64,000 nt of DNA from Nocardia sp. NRRL S-836 (GCF_001279525.1 NZ_LGDY01000106.1:62001-126000), one strand, 5' to 3'. Numbered from the stretch's first letter, positions 17,114 to 25,359 are shown. Program-made: numbers and translations. The notes: generated by a model from the letters alone, not told the origin.

Positions 17114-18339
17114 AGCGGTTCCTCGCCGTCACCCTCGGCATCCTCACCGCGATCGGCGGGTTCGTCGACATCGGCGACCTCGTCGCGAACTCCGAGACCG
17201 GCGCGCGGTTCGGCATGAGGCTCGCGTGGGTCGTCGTGCTCGGCGTGATCGGCATCTGCGTGTACGCGGAGATGGCCGGCCGGGTCGCGGCGGTCAGCGG
17301 CCGTCCGGTGTTCGACCTGGTGCGGGAACGGCTCGGGCCGCGCATCGCGCTGGCGAACCTGGCCGGGTCCTATCTCGTCACGCTGCTGACGCTCAGCGCG
17401 GAGATCGGCGGTGTCGCGCTCGCGATCCAGCTGGCCACCAGCGTGCACTACCTGCTGTGGGTGCCGATCGTGGCGTTCGTGCTGTGGGTGGTGCTGTGGC
17501 GGGTGAAGTTCGAGCCGATGGAACGGGTCTTCGGGCTGGCCGGTCTCGCGCTCGTGGTCTTCGTCGTCGCGTTCTTCGCGTTGGACCCGCCGTGGGCGCA
17601 GCTGGGTGACCAGGTCACGAGCCTGGGGCCGCCGGCCACCGAGGACTGGGCCACGTACGGCTTCTTCACGGTCGCGCTGTTCGCCGCGGCGATGACGCCG
17701 TACGAGGTGTTCTTCTTCTCCTCCGGCGGGGTCGAGGAGAAGTGGTCCCGCAAGGACCTCACCATCGAGCGTATCAACGTGTTCGTGGGCTTCCCGCTGG
17801 GCGGCCTGCTGTCGCTGGCGGTCATGGCGTGCGCGGCGGTGGTCTACGAGCCGCTGGGCGTGCAGGTCGACAGGCTGAGCCAGACCGCGCTGCCCGTCGC
17901 GATGGCGCTGGGCAAGCTGGGCCTCGCGGTGCTGATCCTCGGCTTCTTCGCCGCCACGTTCGGTGCCGCGCTGGAGACCGGCCTGTCCGCCGGCTACACC
18001 GTCGCGCAGTACTTCGGCTGGCAGTGGGGCAAACTGGTGCGGCCGAAGCAGGCCGCGCGCTTCCACACCGTGGTGCTGATCAGCATCCTGCTCGGTGTCG
18101 CGCTGCTGCTCACCACGGCCGACCCGATCACGATCACCGAGTTCTCCCTGGTGTTCAGCGCGGTCGCACTGCCGTTGACCTACCTGCCGATCCTGGTCGT
18201 CGCCAACGACCGCGACTACCTCGGCGACCAGGTCAACAGCCGGTTCACCAACGCACTGGGCGTGACCTACCTCGTGATCATCCTGGTGGCCGCGGTCGCC
18301 GCCGTGCCGCTGATGATCCTGACCGGGATGGGACGATGA
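17110..18339 (+). CDS. Divergent NRAMP-family metal ion transporter
   Basis: 409 residues and about 11 membrane segments. It shows NRAMP layout, but the metal-site motifs are altered: the TM1 D-P-G-N reads D-I-G-D (residues ~20-23) and the TM6 M-P-H reads M-T-P-Y. The second part of TM1 (ANSETGARFG) and the FFFSSG after TM6 still follow the fold. Loss of the TM6 methionine-histidine arrangement suggests a substrate other than the usual Mn/Fe, perhaps Mg as in NRAMP-related magnesium transporters. ATGA overlaps at both ends place it in a four-gene operon with two PRC-barrel proteins. Confidence 0.85.
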   Translation: MKRFLAVTLGILTAIGGFVDIGDLVANSETGARFGMRLAWVVVLGVIGICVYAEMAGRVAAVSGRPVFDLVRERLGPRIALANLAGSYLVTLLTLSAEIGGVALAIQLATSVHYLLWVPIVAFVLWVVLWRVKFEPMERVFGLAGLALVVFVVAFFALDPPWAQLGDQVTSLGPPATEDWATYGFFTVALFAAAMTPYEVFFFSSGGVEEKWSRKDLTIERINVFVGFPLGGLLSLAVMACAAVVYEPLGVQVDRLSQTALPVAMALGKLGLAVLILGFFAATFGAALETGLSAGYTVAQYFGWQWGKLVRPKQAARFHTVVLISILLGVALLLTTADPITITEFSLVFSAVALPLTYLPILVVANDRDYLGDQVNSRFTNALGVTYLVIILVAAVAAVPLMILTGMGR

Positions 18340-18734
18340 CCACCGACGCACCCGACCCGCTGCGGATCGACTTCCACCTCCTGGACCGCCAGATCGTCGA
18401 CCTGGACGGCTACCTCGTCGGCAAGGCCGACGACATCGAGCTCGGTGTCACCGACGACGGCAGGCCGTTCGTCGCGGCTCTCCTCGTGGGCCACCACGCG
18501 CTCGGCACCCGCATCGGCGGCGCGCTGGGCCGGTGGATGACGGCGGTGGCACGCCGCATGCACACCACCGGGGACCCGAAACCGCTGCGCATCCCCTACG
18601 AGCGGATCGCCGAGATCGGCAGCGCCATCCGGCTCGACGTCCGCCACGAGCTGCTCGACACCCCCGCACTCGAACTGTGGTTGAGCGACCACGTGATCGG
18701 ACGCATCCCGGGAGCCACCGATGCTGGCCAGTGA
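18336..18734 (+). CDS. PRC-barrel-like protein (first of two)
   Basis: 132 residues, starting in an ATGA overlap with the transporter gene. Segment LRIDFHLLDRQIVDLDGYLVGKADDIELG is a PRC-barrel start (strand, then a D-x-G turn, then a V/A-D-D-hydrophobic strand), followed by a stretch around HALGTRIGGALGRWM and a second strand IGSAIRLDVRHELLDT. PRC-barrels are small beta folds used for protein or membrane-edge contacts. With its neighbour it probably docks on the transporter. Confidence 0.78.
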   Translation: MTTDAPDPLRIDFHLLDRQIVDLDGYLVGKADDIELGVTDDGRPFVAALLVGHHALGTRIGGALGRWMTAVARRMHTTGDPKPLRIPYERIAEIGSAIRLDVRHELLDTPALELWLSDHVIGRIPGATDAGQ

Positions 18735-18993
18735 CCTGCTCGGACGCACCGTCCACGACCGCCGGGGCCGCCCACTCGGCCTCGTGGCCGACCTGCTCGC
18801 CGAACCCGACGCCGAAGGCCGGCCACGGGTCGTGCGCGTGCTCGTCACACCACGCCGTCGCGGGCGGCTGCTCGGCTACGAACGCCCTGGGCTGCAACGA
18901 CCCTGGGTGATCGAGAAGCTCTCCCGCCTCCTGCACCGCGGCACCCGCGAGGTGGCGTGGGAGGACGTCGACTGGTCGCCGCGGGAGGACTAG
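18721..18993 (+). CDS. PRC-barrel domain protein (second of two)
   Basis: 90 residues, overlapping the previous gene by 14 bases. ASDLLGRTVHDRRGRPLGLV is a textbook PRC-barrel opening (L-G-x-x-V-x-D-x-x-G-x-x-x-G), followed by RVVRVLVTPRRRGRLLGYER. Basic and soluble. It ends the operon. Its TAG stop and the TAG of the converging minus-strand gene share the palindrome CTAG (18990-18993). Confidence 0.82.
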   Translation: MLASDLLGRTVHDRRGRPLGLVADLLAEPDAEGRPRVVRVLVTPRRRGRLLGYERPGLQRPWVIEKLSRLLHRGTREVAWEDVDWSPRED

Positions 18994-19616
18994 GCGGTCC
19001 CCAGGTTGGCGTACGCGGTGCGGACGGACTGCTCCGCCTGCGGGTCGCGGAAGTCGAACGCGGAGCCGTCGGCGAACTCGACCCGCACGAACCACTCCGG
19101 CTGCACCTGCCTGCCCAGCGGCACGGCCACGAACCGCCGGGCCACGCTGACCGGCGCCTCCCACCACGTGACCAGCGGCGGCACCTCGCGCTGCGAGCCG
19201 CGCACCCGGCTGAGCAGGCCGCCGCGGTCCGGTTCGAGCACCTCCCCCTCGACCACCAGCCCCAGGCGCTGACTGGTCAGCAGCAACCAGCACTCGTCGC
19301 GCCCGGTGGTGAACAGGTCGGCCCACCGCACGGCGAGCTGCGCGGGGCTCTGCGCGTGCGCCCAGCCCCACACGGCCGGGTCGTGCGCCCACTCGTCCAG
19401 GCAGAACTGACCGCTGCTCACGGCGGCGGTCGGCAGCGGCCACTCGGGCTCGGCGATCCCGGCCACCGGCACGTCACCGACGAGCACGTGCGGTGCCCTG
19501 CCCGCCGAACCGATGTGGCCCTTGCGCTCGACGGCCCACACGACCTGCTCGCCGGTGCGGACCCAGTGCTTCTGGGCGATCTCCGCGAGCTTGACCCTGT
19601 CCCTGGGCACGATCAC
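18990..19616 (-). CDS. Uncharacterised protein of the type VII-associated operon (paralogue A)
   Basis: 208 residues from GTG 19616, overlapping the previous stop as GTGA. It contains the pattern W-x-L-L-T-S-Q-R-L-G-L-V near residue 105 and ends with a strand R-V-E-F-A-D-G-S-A-F-D-F, a PH-like or reporter-like beta arrangement shared with the preceding gene. Tryptophan-rich, no signal peptide or membrane segment. The pair look like diverged duplicates. Function unknown; the operon suggests a role tied to type VII substrates or membrane surveillance. Confidence 0.78.
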   Translation of the reverse strand: MIVPRDRVKLAEIAQKHWVRTGEQVVWAVERKGHIGSAGRAPHVLVGDVPVAGIAEPEWPLPTAAVSSGQFCLDEWAHDPAVWGWAHAQSPAQLAVRWADLFTTGRDECWLLLTSQRLGLVVEGEVLEPDRGGLLSRVRGSQREVPPLVTWWEAPVSVARRFVAVPLGRQVQPEWFVRVEFADGSAFDFRDPQAEQSVRTAYANLGTA

Positions 19617-20296
19617 CCCTGTCCGTTGGCCATGGCGAGCAACCGGTGCGCCTGGTCGGGACGCGGGCCCGCGAGCAGGTCGACACCCGATCCGTCCACG
19701 AAGGACACCCGCAGCACGTGGGCGTCGCGATAGGTGAGGTTCTTGCGCGGCAGCTTGCGTTCCGCGACGGCGATGCCGGCGATCTGCGCGCGCGGCAGCT
19801 CCCCCACCGAGCGGATCGCGACGGTCTCCACCGGGCGGTGCGCGGGGTACAGGCCTTTGCCCGAGAGCACGTCCTTGGCGGTCTTCGCGAAGCCGCGCAC
19901 CTGGTCGAGCAACGACACCTCCTGCTCGGGCCCCTCGCTCTCCTCGACCGCGGCGACCCAGGCGAACCGGCGCGGCGTCAGCACGCACCACACCTGGGCG
20001 GAGCCGTCGAGGCTCTGCCACGGCCGCATCGCGAGGGCGTCGGGCCGTGGCCCGAACACGACAACGTTCGGCGGCGTTGCGCTGTCCTGCCAATCGTCGG
20101 CCGTGGCCAGCGCGAACGGAACACTGGCCACACCCGCCACGACCTTGCCGACCACTCCGCGTTCGGGCTTGCCCCACCAGTCCAGGCCGCCGACGTCGAA
20201 GCGCATCGCGCCGCGACCGCCCGGCACGCACACCAGGACCGGCTCGCCCGGAGCGCACCACGACTGGCGGATGGCCAGCACCCCGTTGAGCTTCAC
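19613..20296 (-). CDS. Uncharacterised protein of the type VII-associated operon (paralogue B)
   Basis: 227 residues from GTG 20296, GTGA overlap with the WXG-type gene. It shares with paralogue A an early G-E-x-V-L/V strand, the W-C-V-L-T-P-R-R-F segment (residues ~110-120) and the terminal R-V-S-F-V-D-G-S-G strand. Between them is an amphipathic helix (LLDQVRGFAKTAKDVLSGKG). Soluble, no export signal. No known function; the four consecutive 4-base overlaps in this operon argue for one complex or one shared process. Confidence 0.78.
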   Translation of the reverse strand: MKLNGVLAIRQSWCAPGEPVLVCVPGGRGAMRFDVGGLDWWGKPERGVVGKVVAGVASVPFALATADDWQDSATPPNVVVFGPRPDALAMRPWQSLDGSAQVWCVLTPRRFAWVAAVEESEGPEQEVSLLDQVRGFAKTAKDVLSGKGLYPAHRPVETVAIRSVGELPRAQIAGIAVAERKLPRKNLTYRDAHVLRVSFVDGSGVDLLAGPRPDQAHRLLAMANGQG

Positions 20297-21429
20297 CAGC
20301 TGAACCCGCGCTTCTCGGCGTCGCGGCGTTCTTCTTCCGACGGCTTGTTCTGCGCGGCGTCGTAGGCTTCCTGGCTGCCGAACTTGATCGCGCCGTCGAC
20401 CGCGGAGTCGATGCCGGCGCTGAACAGCGCGCCGGTGATCCTGGTCTGCCCGCCGAGCGCGCCGGTGAGCACGGTCTGCGCGATGTTGCCCGCCAGCGCG
20501 CCCTCGCCGGTGACGCCCTGCATGAACCGGTTCGCGGTGGTCGACGCGAGCGAGGTCCCGTCCGCGCGCGTCACGACGTTGACGATCGGGTTCGACCCCA
20601 GGTGGCGGCCGGCGAACTGCTGGGCCATGTTGCCGCCGCGCAGGCCGTTCATCCGCTGGATGACCTGGCGCAGTGGGCCGCGCAGCCGCACCAGCAGCTT
20701 CTCGATCTGCTGCACGGCCTTGAACAGCTCCATCTGCAGCTTCGTCACCCGCATCGAGATCCGCACGCCGGTGCTGCCGACCTGCACGGTCGTCGTCGCG
20801 CCCGCCGCGGCGACCGAGCCGCCCGCGGTGATCCACGACGCCGCCAGCGCCGCGAGCCACTGCACGATCAGGCCGATGATCAGCTCGGTGAGCACCTGGA
20901 TCACGAACTCGACGAACATGTCGAACAGCTCGGCGATCGTCTCCAGGGTCTGCTTCAGACCGCGGATGTCCTCCGCCAGCGCCTCGACACCGCCGGCGAA
21001 CTCGGTGACCTGCTTGCGGAAGCCGTCACCGGCGGAGCCCACCCACATGGCCTTGGTGGTGTCGGCGCGCTTCTTCTCGGACTCGGCGACCTCGTCGAGC
21101 CACTTCGCGACCTCCTCCCAGCCCGCGCCGGTGGCGCGCATCTGCTCGGGGTCGCCGATCGCCCACTCGGCCAGCTCGATCAGCGGGCTGAGCACGATCG
21201 AGACGAGGAAGCCCAGGCCGTTGTCCAGCAACGCCTGACCGGGGCTCGCCAGCGTCTGCAGCAGCTCCAGGCGGCCGGAGATCGTGGCCGCGGTCATCTG
21301 CGGCGGTGACGTGGCGTCGGCCAGGTCGGCGATCGCGCTGTAGGCGGAGCTGCCCCGGCCGGCGGCCTGCTCGAACCAGTTCTTCTGGTCGCCGTCGTTG
21401 AGGTCGGCGAACGTGCCGGGACCGGTCAC
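20293..21429 (-). CDS. Large WXG100-like protein, candidate type VII secretion substrate
   Basis: 378 residues from GTG 21429. Residues ~85-180 give the WXG100 helical hairpin: long amphipathic helices around MWVGSAGDGFRKQV, where W-x-G marks the turn. A hydrophobic Ala/Ile/Leu-rich segment follows at ~185-225, then a basic helix-rich region and a C-terminus ending in KRGFSW. The hydrophobic middle is reminiscent of effector proteins that insert in membranes, but no toxin motif is visible. An EspC-like gene lies directly upstream with a GTGA overlap. No cognate immunity protein can be named. Confidence 0.8.
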   Translation of the reverse strand: MTGPGTFADLNDGDQKNWFEQAAGRGSSAYSAIADLADATSPPQMTAATISGRLELLQTLASPGQALLDNGLGFLVSIVLSPLIELAEWAIGDPEQMRATGAGWEEVAKWLDEVAESEKKRADTTKAMWVGSAGDGFRKQVTEFAGGVEALAEDIRGLKQTLETIAELFDMFVEFVIQVLTELIIGLIVQWLAALAASWITAGGSVAAAGATTTVQVGSTGVRISMRVTKLQMELFKAVQQIEKLLVRLRGPLRQVIQRMNGLRGGNMAQQFAGRHLGSNPIVNVVTRADGTSLASTTANRFMQGVTGEGALAGNIAQTVLTGALGGQTRITGALFSAGIDSAVDGAIKFGSQEAYDAAQNKPSEEERRDAEKRGFSW

Positions 21430-21755
21430 CGGGCACCGCCCCCGAGACCCTTGCTGATCTGGCCGAACGCCTGCGTGAGGCCGTCGTCCACACCCCGGTA
21501 GACCTCGAAGCTCTCCTGCAGCTGCTCACCGGTCTGCTTCAGGAACGCCTGCGCGTCCGTGGCGAGCTGCTGGCACTCCTGCAGGCTCTTGAAGTAGCCG
21601 CTGCTCAACCCGACCGCGTCACCGATCGGGCCGAAGCACTGGTCGTCGACCCTGGCCTGCTCCAGCAGCTTCGCCAGCGCACCGAACTTCTCCGCGAGGC
21701 TGTCACTGCCGCGTGCGAACGCGGTCAGCGCCTCGGGCTGAACGTGAAAACTCAC
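21426..21755 (-). CDS. EspC-like ESX secretion-associated protein
   Basis: 109 residues from GTG 21755 with GGGGGGAG upstream. The pattern is that of the EspC/DUF2580 family: SFHVQPEALTAFA start, two long helices, a central ...GPIGDAVGLSSGYF... loop and a glycine-rich tail. Such proteins are secreted with WXG100 partners by type VII systems. The following gene encodes a larger WXG-type protein, its probable partner. No EccC ATPase or EccB/D/E component lies in the window, so export must use machinery elsewhere. Confidence 0.82.
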   Translation of the reverse strand: MSFHVQPEALTAFARGSDSLAEKFGALAKLLEQARVDDQCFGPIGDAVGLSSGYFKSLQECQQLATDAQAFLKQTGEQLQESFEVYRGVDDGLTQAFGQISKGLGGGAR

Positions 21756-21766
21756 CTGACTCCCCC

Positions 21767-22282
21767 CTACCGCAGGTACGTGCTGGGCGGTTCCTCGTCT
21801 TCGACGTGATCTTGAACCGGTCGGTTCCGCGGTGCCGCGGGTGGCGGGAACGGCGGCTGCGCCTGCGGCGGGAACGGGGGCTGCGGCGCGGCGGGCTGAG
21901 GCGGCGCGCCGGGCGGAGGCGGCGCCGACGGCATGATCGGCTCGACGCCCGAGGCCAGCATGCCGTCCTTGAACTGCTGCAGCCGGTCGCCCAGGATCGG
22001 TGCGACGGCCTGTTCCAGCTGCTGCGCGGCGTTCTGCGTGGCCATCCTGATCGCGTCGAGGATCTCCTGCTGCAGCTGGACGTGCGAGCGGTTCATCGCG
22101 TTCGGCGCCAGCTGCAGGCCGAGCACGGCGCCGGAGGTCGCCGCGGTCACGGTGACGGCTCCGTCCCGGCTGCGCCCGACGCCACGCAGGTCCTTCATCG
22201 CCTGCTGCAGCTCACCGGCCTTCTTCGCCTGCTCCTCGAACGAGCGCATGAGCGACTGCATCCGCTCCTGGCGGTCTGTCAC
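21767..22282 (-). CDS. YbaB/EbfC-family DNA-binding protein with proline-rich tail
   Basis: 171 residues from GTG 22282. Residues ~1-100 match the YbaB fold: helix ERMQSLMRSFEEQAKKAGELQQAM, strand VTVTAATSGAVLGLQLAP, helix LQQEILDAIRMATQNAAQQLEQAV. The last ~55 residues are Pro/Ala/Gln-rich and probably disordered. In actinomycetes such YbaB variants often open operons of type VII-associated genes, as here. They may coat DNA or act as secretion chaperones. It is the first gene of a five-gene operon. Confidence 0.85.
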   Translation of the reverse strand: MTDRQERMQSLMRSFEEQAKKAGELQQAMKDLRGVGRSRDGAVTVTAATSGAVLGLQLAPNAMNRSHVQLQQEILDAIRMATQNAAQQLEQAVAPILGDRLQQFKDGMLASGVEPIMPSAPPPPGAPPQPAAPQPPFPPQAQPPFPPPAAPRNRPVQDHVEDEEPPSTYLR

Positions 22283-22368
22283 GGCACTTCCCCCGAAACG
22301 TCCTCGATCGACGTGACGAGGCTACGCGACCCGCCGGCGGCCCCGGGTCGCGGTCCTGTGTGGACCGG

Positions 22369-22656
22369 CTAGCGGCGGTGGGCGCGCCAGGCCGTGACCA
22401 GCAACCCCGTGAACACGGCCGCGCACGCGACGGCGCCGAGCCCGACCAGCGCGACCGACGACCACGTCACCCCGGCGATGACGGCCAGCAGGCCGCAGAG
22501 GTAGGCGGTGAGAACGCCGAGGAGGCGCACTGTCCGGTGGGACAGGAACGACAGCGGCGACGGCCGGGTGAGCTTGGCCGCGAACCTGGGGTCTTCGTCG
22601 AACAAGCGCTGCTCGATCTCCTCGAGCACGCGCTTCTCATGGTCTGCCAACGCCAT
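22369..22656 (-). CDS. DUF3040 membrane protein
   Basis: 95 residues from ATG 22656 with GGAGG upstream. The start ALADHEKRVLEEIEQRLFDEDPRFAAKL is the DUF3040 signature, followed by two membrane helices (~45-62 and ~68-86) and a basic end. DUF3040 proteins are small actinobacterial membrane proteins of unknown job. Not overlapping its neighbours. Confidence 0.9.
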   Translation of the reverse strand: MALADHEKRVLEEIEQRLFDEDPRFAAKLTRPSPLSFLSHRTVRLLGVLTAYLCGLLAVIAGVTWSSVALVGLGAVACAAVFTGLLVTAWRAHRR

Positions 22657-22751
22657 TGCGGGCCTCCAAGTCTGCCGTGCTCCGACCACTATCGCTCCCG
22701 TTCCGCGCTCTGCCAAGAGCATCACCGCCGCAACGGCCGGCAACCGCCTGA

Positions 22752-23351
22752 TCAGCCCGCCCTGCCGCGGTGCCGGAACGCCGCCGCCTTGACCCTGTTC
22801 TGGCAGGCCGTCGAGCAGAACCTCCTGGTGCCGTTGTACGACGTGTCGACGTACACGCGGTCGCACCGGGGCGCCGTGCAGACACCGAGCCTGCCGCGTG
22901 CTTCGGTGCCGAGCACGACCGCGAGCCCCGCGGCGCACACACCCGCCCACTCGGCGGCCACCCCGCCGGCGGTGCCGCGGTGGTGCACGTGCCAGGCGGG
23001 ATCGCCGTCGTGCAGCACCAGCTCCGGCCGGACCCGGGCCGCCGTCAGCAGGTCGTTCACGTGCTTCGCCGCGGTCGCGACGTCACCGGTGGAGATCGCG
23101 GTGAAGACCAGCCGCAGCGCCTGGGCCGACGCCTGGAGGTCGCGCGCGTCCTGTTCGCCGACGACGTCGAGCCGTTCGAAGCACTCGCCCGCCGACCGGA
23201 GGGCCGCGGTGATCACCTCCGCCCGTTCGGCGCCCTCGGGTGGCACATGCGGTCGGCTGCGGCTGTGGCCGGGCGTGAGCGCGTTCACCAGCAGGGCGGC
23301 GACCCGGACGGGTGCGTCATAGTGACTGTCGAATCGCAATTGACCAGTCAT
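22752..23351 (-). CDS. ABATE/CGNR zinc-finger transcription regulator
   Basis: 199 residues from ATG 23351; ATG 23372 would add seven residues and is also possible, with a TAGAAT just before it as a -10 candidate. An N-terminal ABATE domain (SHYDAPVRVAALLVNAL onward) is followed by the zinc finger C-x4-C ... C-x3-C near residues 165-190 (CTAPRCDRVYVD, RRFCSTACQNR). The usual C-G-N-R reads C-Q-N-R, still followed by V-K-A-A-A. These are stress-ligand-type regulators. It diverges from an MFS exporter gene 56 bases away, its likely target. Confidence 0.88.
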   Translation of the reverse strand: MTGQLRFDSHYDAPVRVAALLVNALTPGHSRSRPHVPPEGAERAEVITAALRSAGECFERLDVVGEQDARDLQASAQALRLVFTAISTGDVATAAKHVNDLLTAARVRPELVLHDGDPAWHVHHRGTAGGVAAEWAGVCAAGLAVVLGTEARGRLGVCTAPRCDRVYVDTSYNGTRRFCSTACQNRVKAAAFRHRGRAG

Positions 23352-23406
23352 CCTCTCGCGTGTCACTGTCATTCTAGAGAGCAGCAGTGACACGAGGGGG
23401 TGCGTC

Positions 23407-24798
23407 CTGCGGTCCGACCGGGGTTTCCCGCTGCTGTGGGCCGGTGAGACGTCGAGCCGTCTCGGCGCCGCCGTCACGTCCGTGGCGCTGCCCCTGCTCG
23501 CGGTGACCGAGCTGGGCGCGAGCTCGGTGCTGATGGGCGTGCTGAGCGCCGCGAGCTACCTGCCGTGGGTGCTGCTCGGCCTGCACGCCGGTGCGTGGGT
23601 CGACCGCGCCCGCAAACGGCCGATCATGCTCGGCTGCGACGTGGCGTCCGGGCTGCTGCTGCTCAGCGTGCCGCTCGCGGCGTGGGCGGGGGTGCTCACG
23701 ATGGCGCACCTCGCGGCCGTCGCGTTCCTCACCGGCTGCTGCACGACGGTGTTCGTGACGGCGTACCGCGCGTACGTGCCCGTGGTGGTGCCGCAAGCCG
23801 GTCTCGTCACGGCGAACGCCCGGTTGCAGGGCGGCGAGCAGGTCGCGCAGGTCGCCGGTCGTGGCCTCGGCGGCGTGCTCGTCCAGGTCCTCGGCGCGGC
23901 CGGGTGCCTCCTGCTCGACGTCGCCAGTTTCGCCGTCTCGGCGGTGTGCCTGTCCCGCATCCGGGCCACGGAGCCGGCGCCGGTCGGAGAGGTGGGTCTG
24001 CGGGCGCGGATCACCGAGGGCCTGCGGTTCACCTGGGCCGACCCGCACCTGCGCACGCTGGGACTGTTCAGCGCCATCGGCAACCTCGCCTTCACCGGCC
24101 TGCAGACCCTGCAGGTGGTGTTCCTCGTGCGCGACGTCGGAGCCGCACCTGCGATCGTGGGTGTGCTGGCGGCGACGATCAGCGTCGGCGGCATCGCCGG
24201 GGCGGCCGCGGCACCGTGGTCGGGCCGGCGTTTCGGCACGGCACGCGCGATGGTGGCGTGGGCGCTGGTCACCGGCCCGTTCGCACTGCTGGTCCCGTTG
24301 ACGTCCAACGGTCCCGGGCTCGTGCTGATCGCCGTCGGCACGATGGCCACGGGCACCGGCCTGGTCGCCATCACCGTGATCATGACCAGCTTCCGGCAGG
24401 CGTACTGCCCGCCGGAGCTGCTCGGCCGCGTCGGCTCCACCGCGGCGTTGTTCACCTACGCCGCAGTCCCGGCCGGCACGCTCACGGCGGGTGCGCTCGG
24501 CGACGTGCTCGGCAACCGCACCGCCCTGTGGGTGGTCGCCGCGCTGTTCACCGGGTACGGCTGCGTGCTGCTGGTCAGTCCACTGCGGACACTGCGCGAC
24601 CTCCCCGACCGAGCCGGGCTCGCTGTCCATCGTGACCCTCCGCCTTCTCCGCCGCGCACACCAGGCCGGGGAGAACCGTGGCCGCGAGGTCCTCGCGGCC
24701 ACGGGTGGTTCAGTGCTGGTGGTGTCCTTCGTGGCCGCCGCCGTGGTACTGGTGCACCACCGCGTGCCCCTTGCCCCGCGAGATCAGCCAGCGGTTGA
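23407..24798 (+). CDS. MFS exporter (DHA3/enterobactin-exporter type), likely CTG start
   Basis: 463 residues, ~12 membrane segments. Conserved family sequence (FPLLWAGETSSRLG) begins upstream of the first ATG/GTG in frame (GTG 23482), so a GTG start there would delete TM1. CTG 23407 sits six bases after GAGGGGG and is the best start; GTG 23400 is out of frame. The loop 2-3 motif G-A-W-V-D-R-A-R-K-R is present. The last ~55 residues are Pro/Arg/Gly-rich, read through a perfect hairpin (24676-24704) and overlap the converging DUF4396 gene by 89 bases, so the true end may be earlier. Probably drug or siderophore export, controlled by the divergent CGNR protein. Confidence 0.85.
   Translation: MRSDRGFPLLWAGETSSRLGAAVTSVALPLLAVTELGASSVLMGVLSAASYLPWVLLGLHAGAWVDRARKRPIMLGCDVASGLLLLSVPLAAWAGVLTMAHLAAVAFLTGCCTTVFVTAYRAYVPVVVPQAGLVTANARLQGGEQVAQVAGRGLGGVLVQVLGAAGCLLLDVASFAVSAVCLSRIRATEPAPVGEVGLRARITEGLRFTWADPHLRTLGLFSAIGNLAFTGLQTLQVVFLVRDVGAAPAIVGVLAATISVGGIAGAAAAPWSGRRFGTARAMVAWALVTGPFALLVPLTSNGPGLVLIAVGTMATGTGLVAITVIMTSFRQAYCPPELLGRVGSTAALFTYAAVPAGTLTAGALGDVLGNRTALWVVAALFTGYGCVLLVSPLRTLRDLPDRAGLAVHRDPPPSPPRTPGRGEPWPRGPRGHGWFSAGGVLRGRRRGTGAPPRAPCPARSASG
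24676..24704. terminator. Perfect hairpin between converging genes
   Basis: Arms CCGTGGCCGCGAGG (24676-24689) and its exact complement (24691-24704) around one base; a practical stem is 13 bp with a 3-base loop. It lies five bases past the DUF4396 stop and would end both transcripts, yet falls inside the apparent MFS reading frame. Confidence 0.8.
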
Positions 24799-25195
24799 CG
24801 GGCACGGTGATGACGAACGCCACCGCGAGCGAGAACGCGAGGCTGACCCAGAAGAGCCAGTTCGTCAACCCCGCCTCCATCGCGCCGGGCACGAGGAGCA
24901 TCACGCCGTTGTCGACGATCTCCATGACCGCGATCGACACGGTGTCCGCGGCGAAGGCCACACCGATGGCGGCCCGCAGCGGCAGCCCCGACCTCAGGAC
25001 CGGGCGGATGGTGAGCGAGTAGCCGAACACGAAGGCGAGGACGATCGCCAGCACGACGGTCGGCAGGTTCGACCAGCCGAACGCGGTGCCGATCACCATG
25101 CCGAGCACCTCACCGATCGCGCAGCCGGTGAGGCAGTGCAGCGTCGCCGAAACGGCCAACCTCGTCAGACCCTGCCCCGCGCTGCCGTGCTCCAT
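24710..25195 (-). CDS. DUF4396 copper-island membrane protein
   Basis: 161 residues. Four membrane segments; the first carries LHCLTGCAIGEVLG, with the His/Cys pair typical of DUF4396, and the C-terminus is a histidine-rich tail (HQYHGGGHEGHH...) that could bind copper. Two CsoR-type boxes lie 24-76 bases upstream of the start, so it should be induced by copper with the rest of the island. Transport versus storage cannot be told. Confidence 0.88.
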   Translation of the reverse strand: MEHGSAGQGLTRLAVSATLHCLTGCAIGEVLGMVIGTAFGWSNLPTVVLAIVLAFVFGYSLTIRPVLRSGLPLRAAIGVAFAADTVSIAVMEIVDNGVMLLVPGAMEAGLTNWLFWVSLAFSLAVAFVITVPVNRWLISRGKGHAVVHQYHGGGHEGHHQH

Positions 25196-25218
25196 GACGT
25201 TCCCCTTCGGATCCGGGT

Positions 25219-25233
25219 ACCCCCTGGGGGTAT
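25219..25233. promoter_or_regulatory. CsoR box 1
   Basis: TACCCCCTGGGGGTA, a perfect palindrome about the central T, matching the GC-tract CsoR operator type. It lies between the divergent DUF4396 and DUF6153 genes. Confidence 0.85.
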
Positions 25234-25256
25234 CTCGGCGTGCACGTTACGCTCAT

Positions 25257-25271
25257 ACCCCCTGGGGGTGT
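25257..25271. promoter_or_regulatory. CsoR box 2
   Basis: TACCCCCTGGGGGTG, one mismatch from box 1, centred 38 bases further right. The two boxes may serve the two divergent promoters separately or hold two CsoR tetramers. Confidence 0.83.
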
Positions 25272-25359
25272 CAACACCGATCTGCCGGCTGAGGTGTGAT
25301 CCATTCGAAGTGGTGACCCGCAGGCACCGAACCTGGGATCTACTAGGTACGGTAGTGGG

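Noticed and set aside
18990..22282. A complete type VII secretion system
   Set aside because: No EccB/C/D/E or mycosin gene is present; only substrate-like and accessory proteins are seen.
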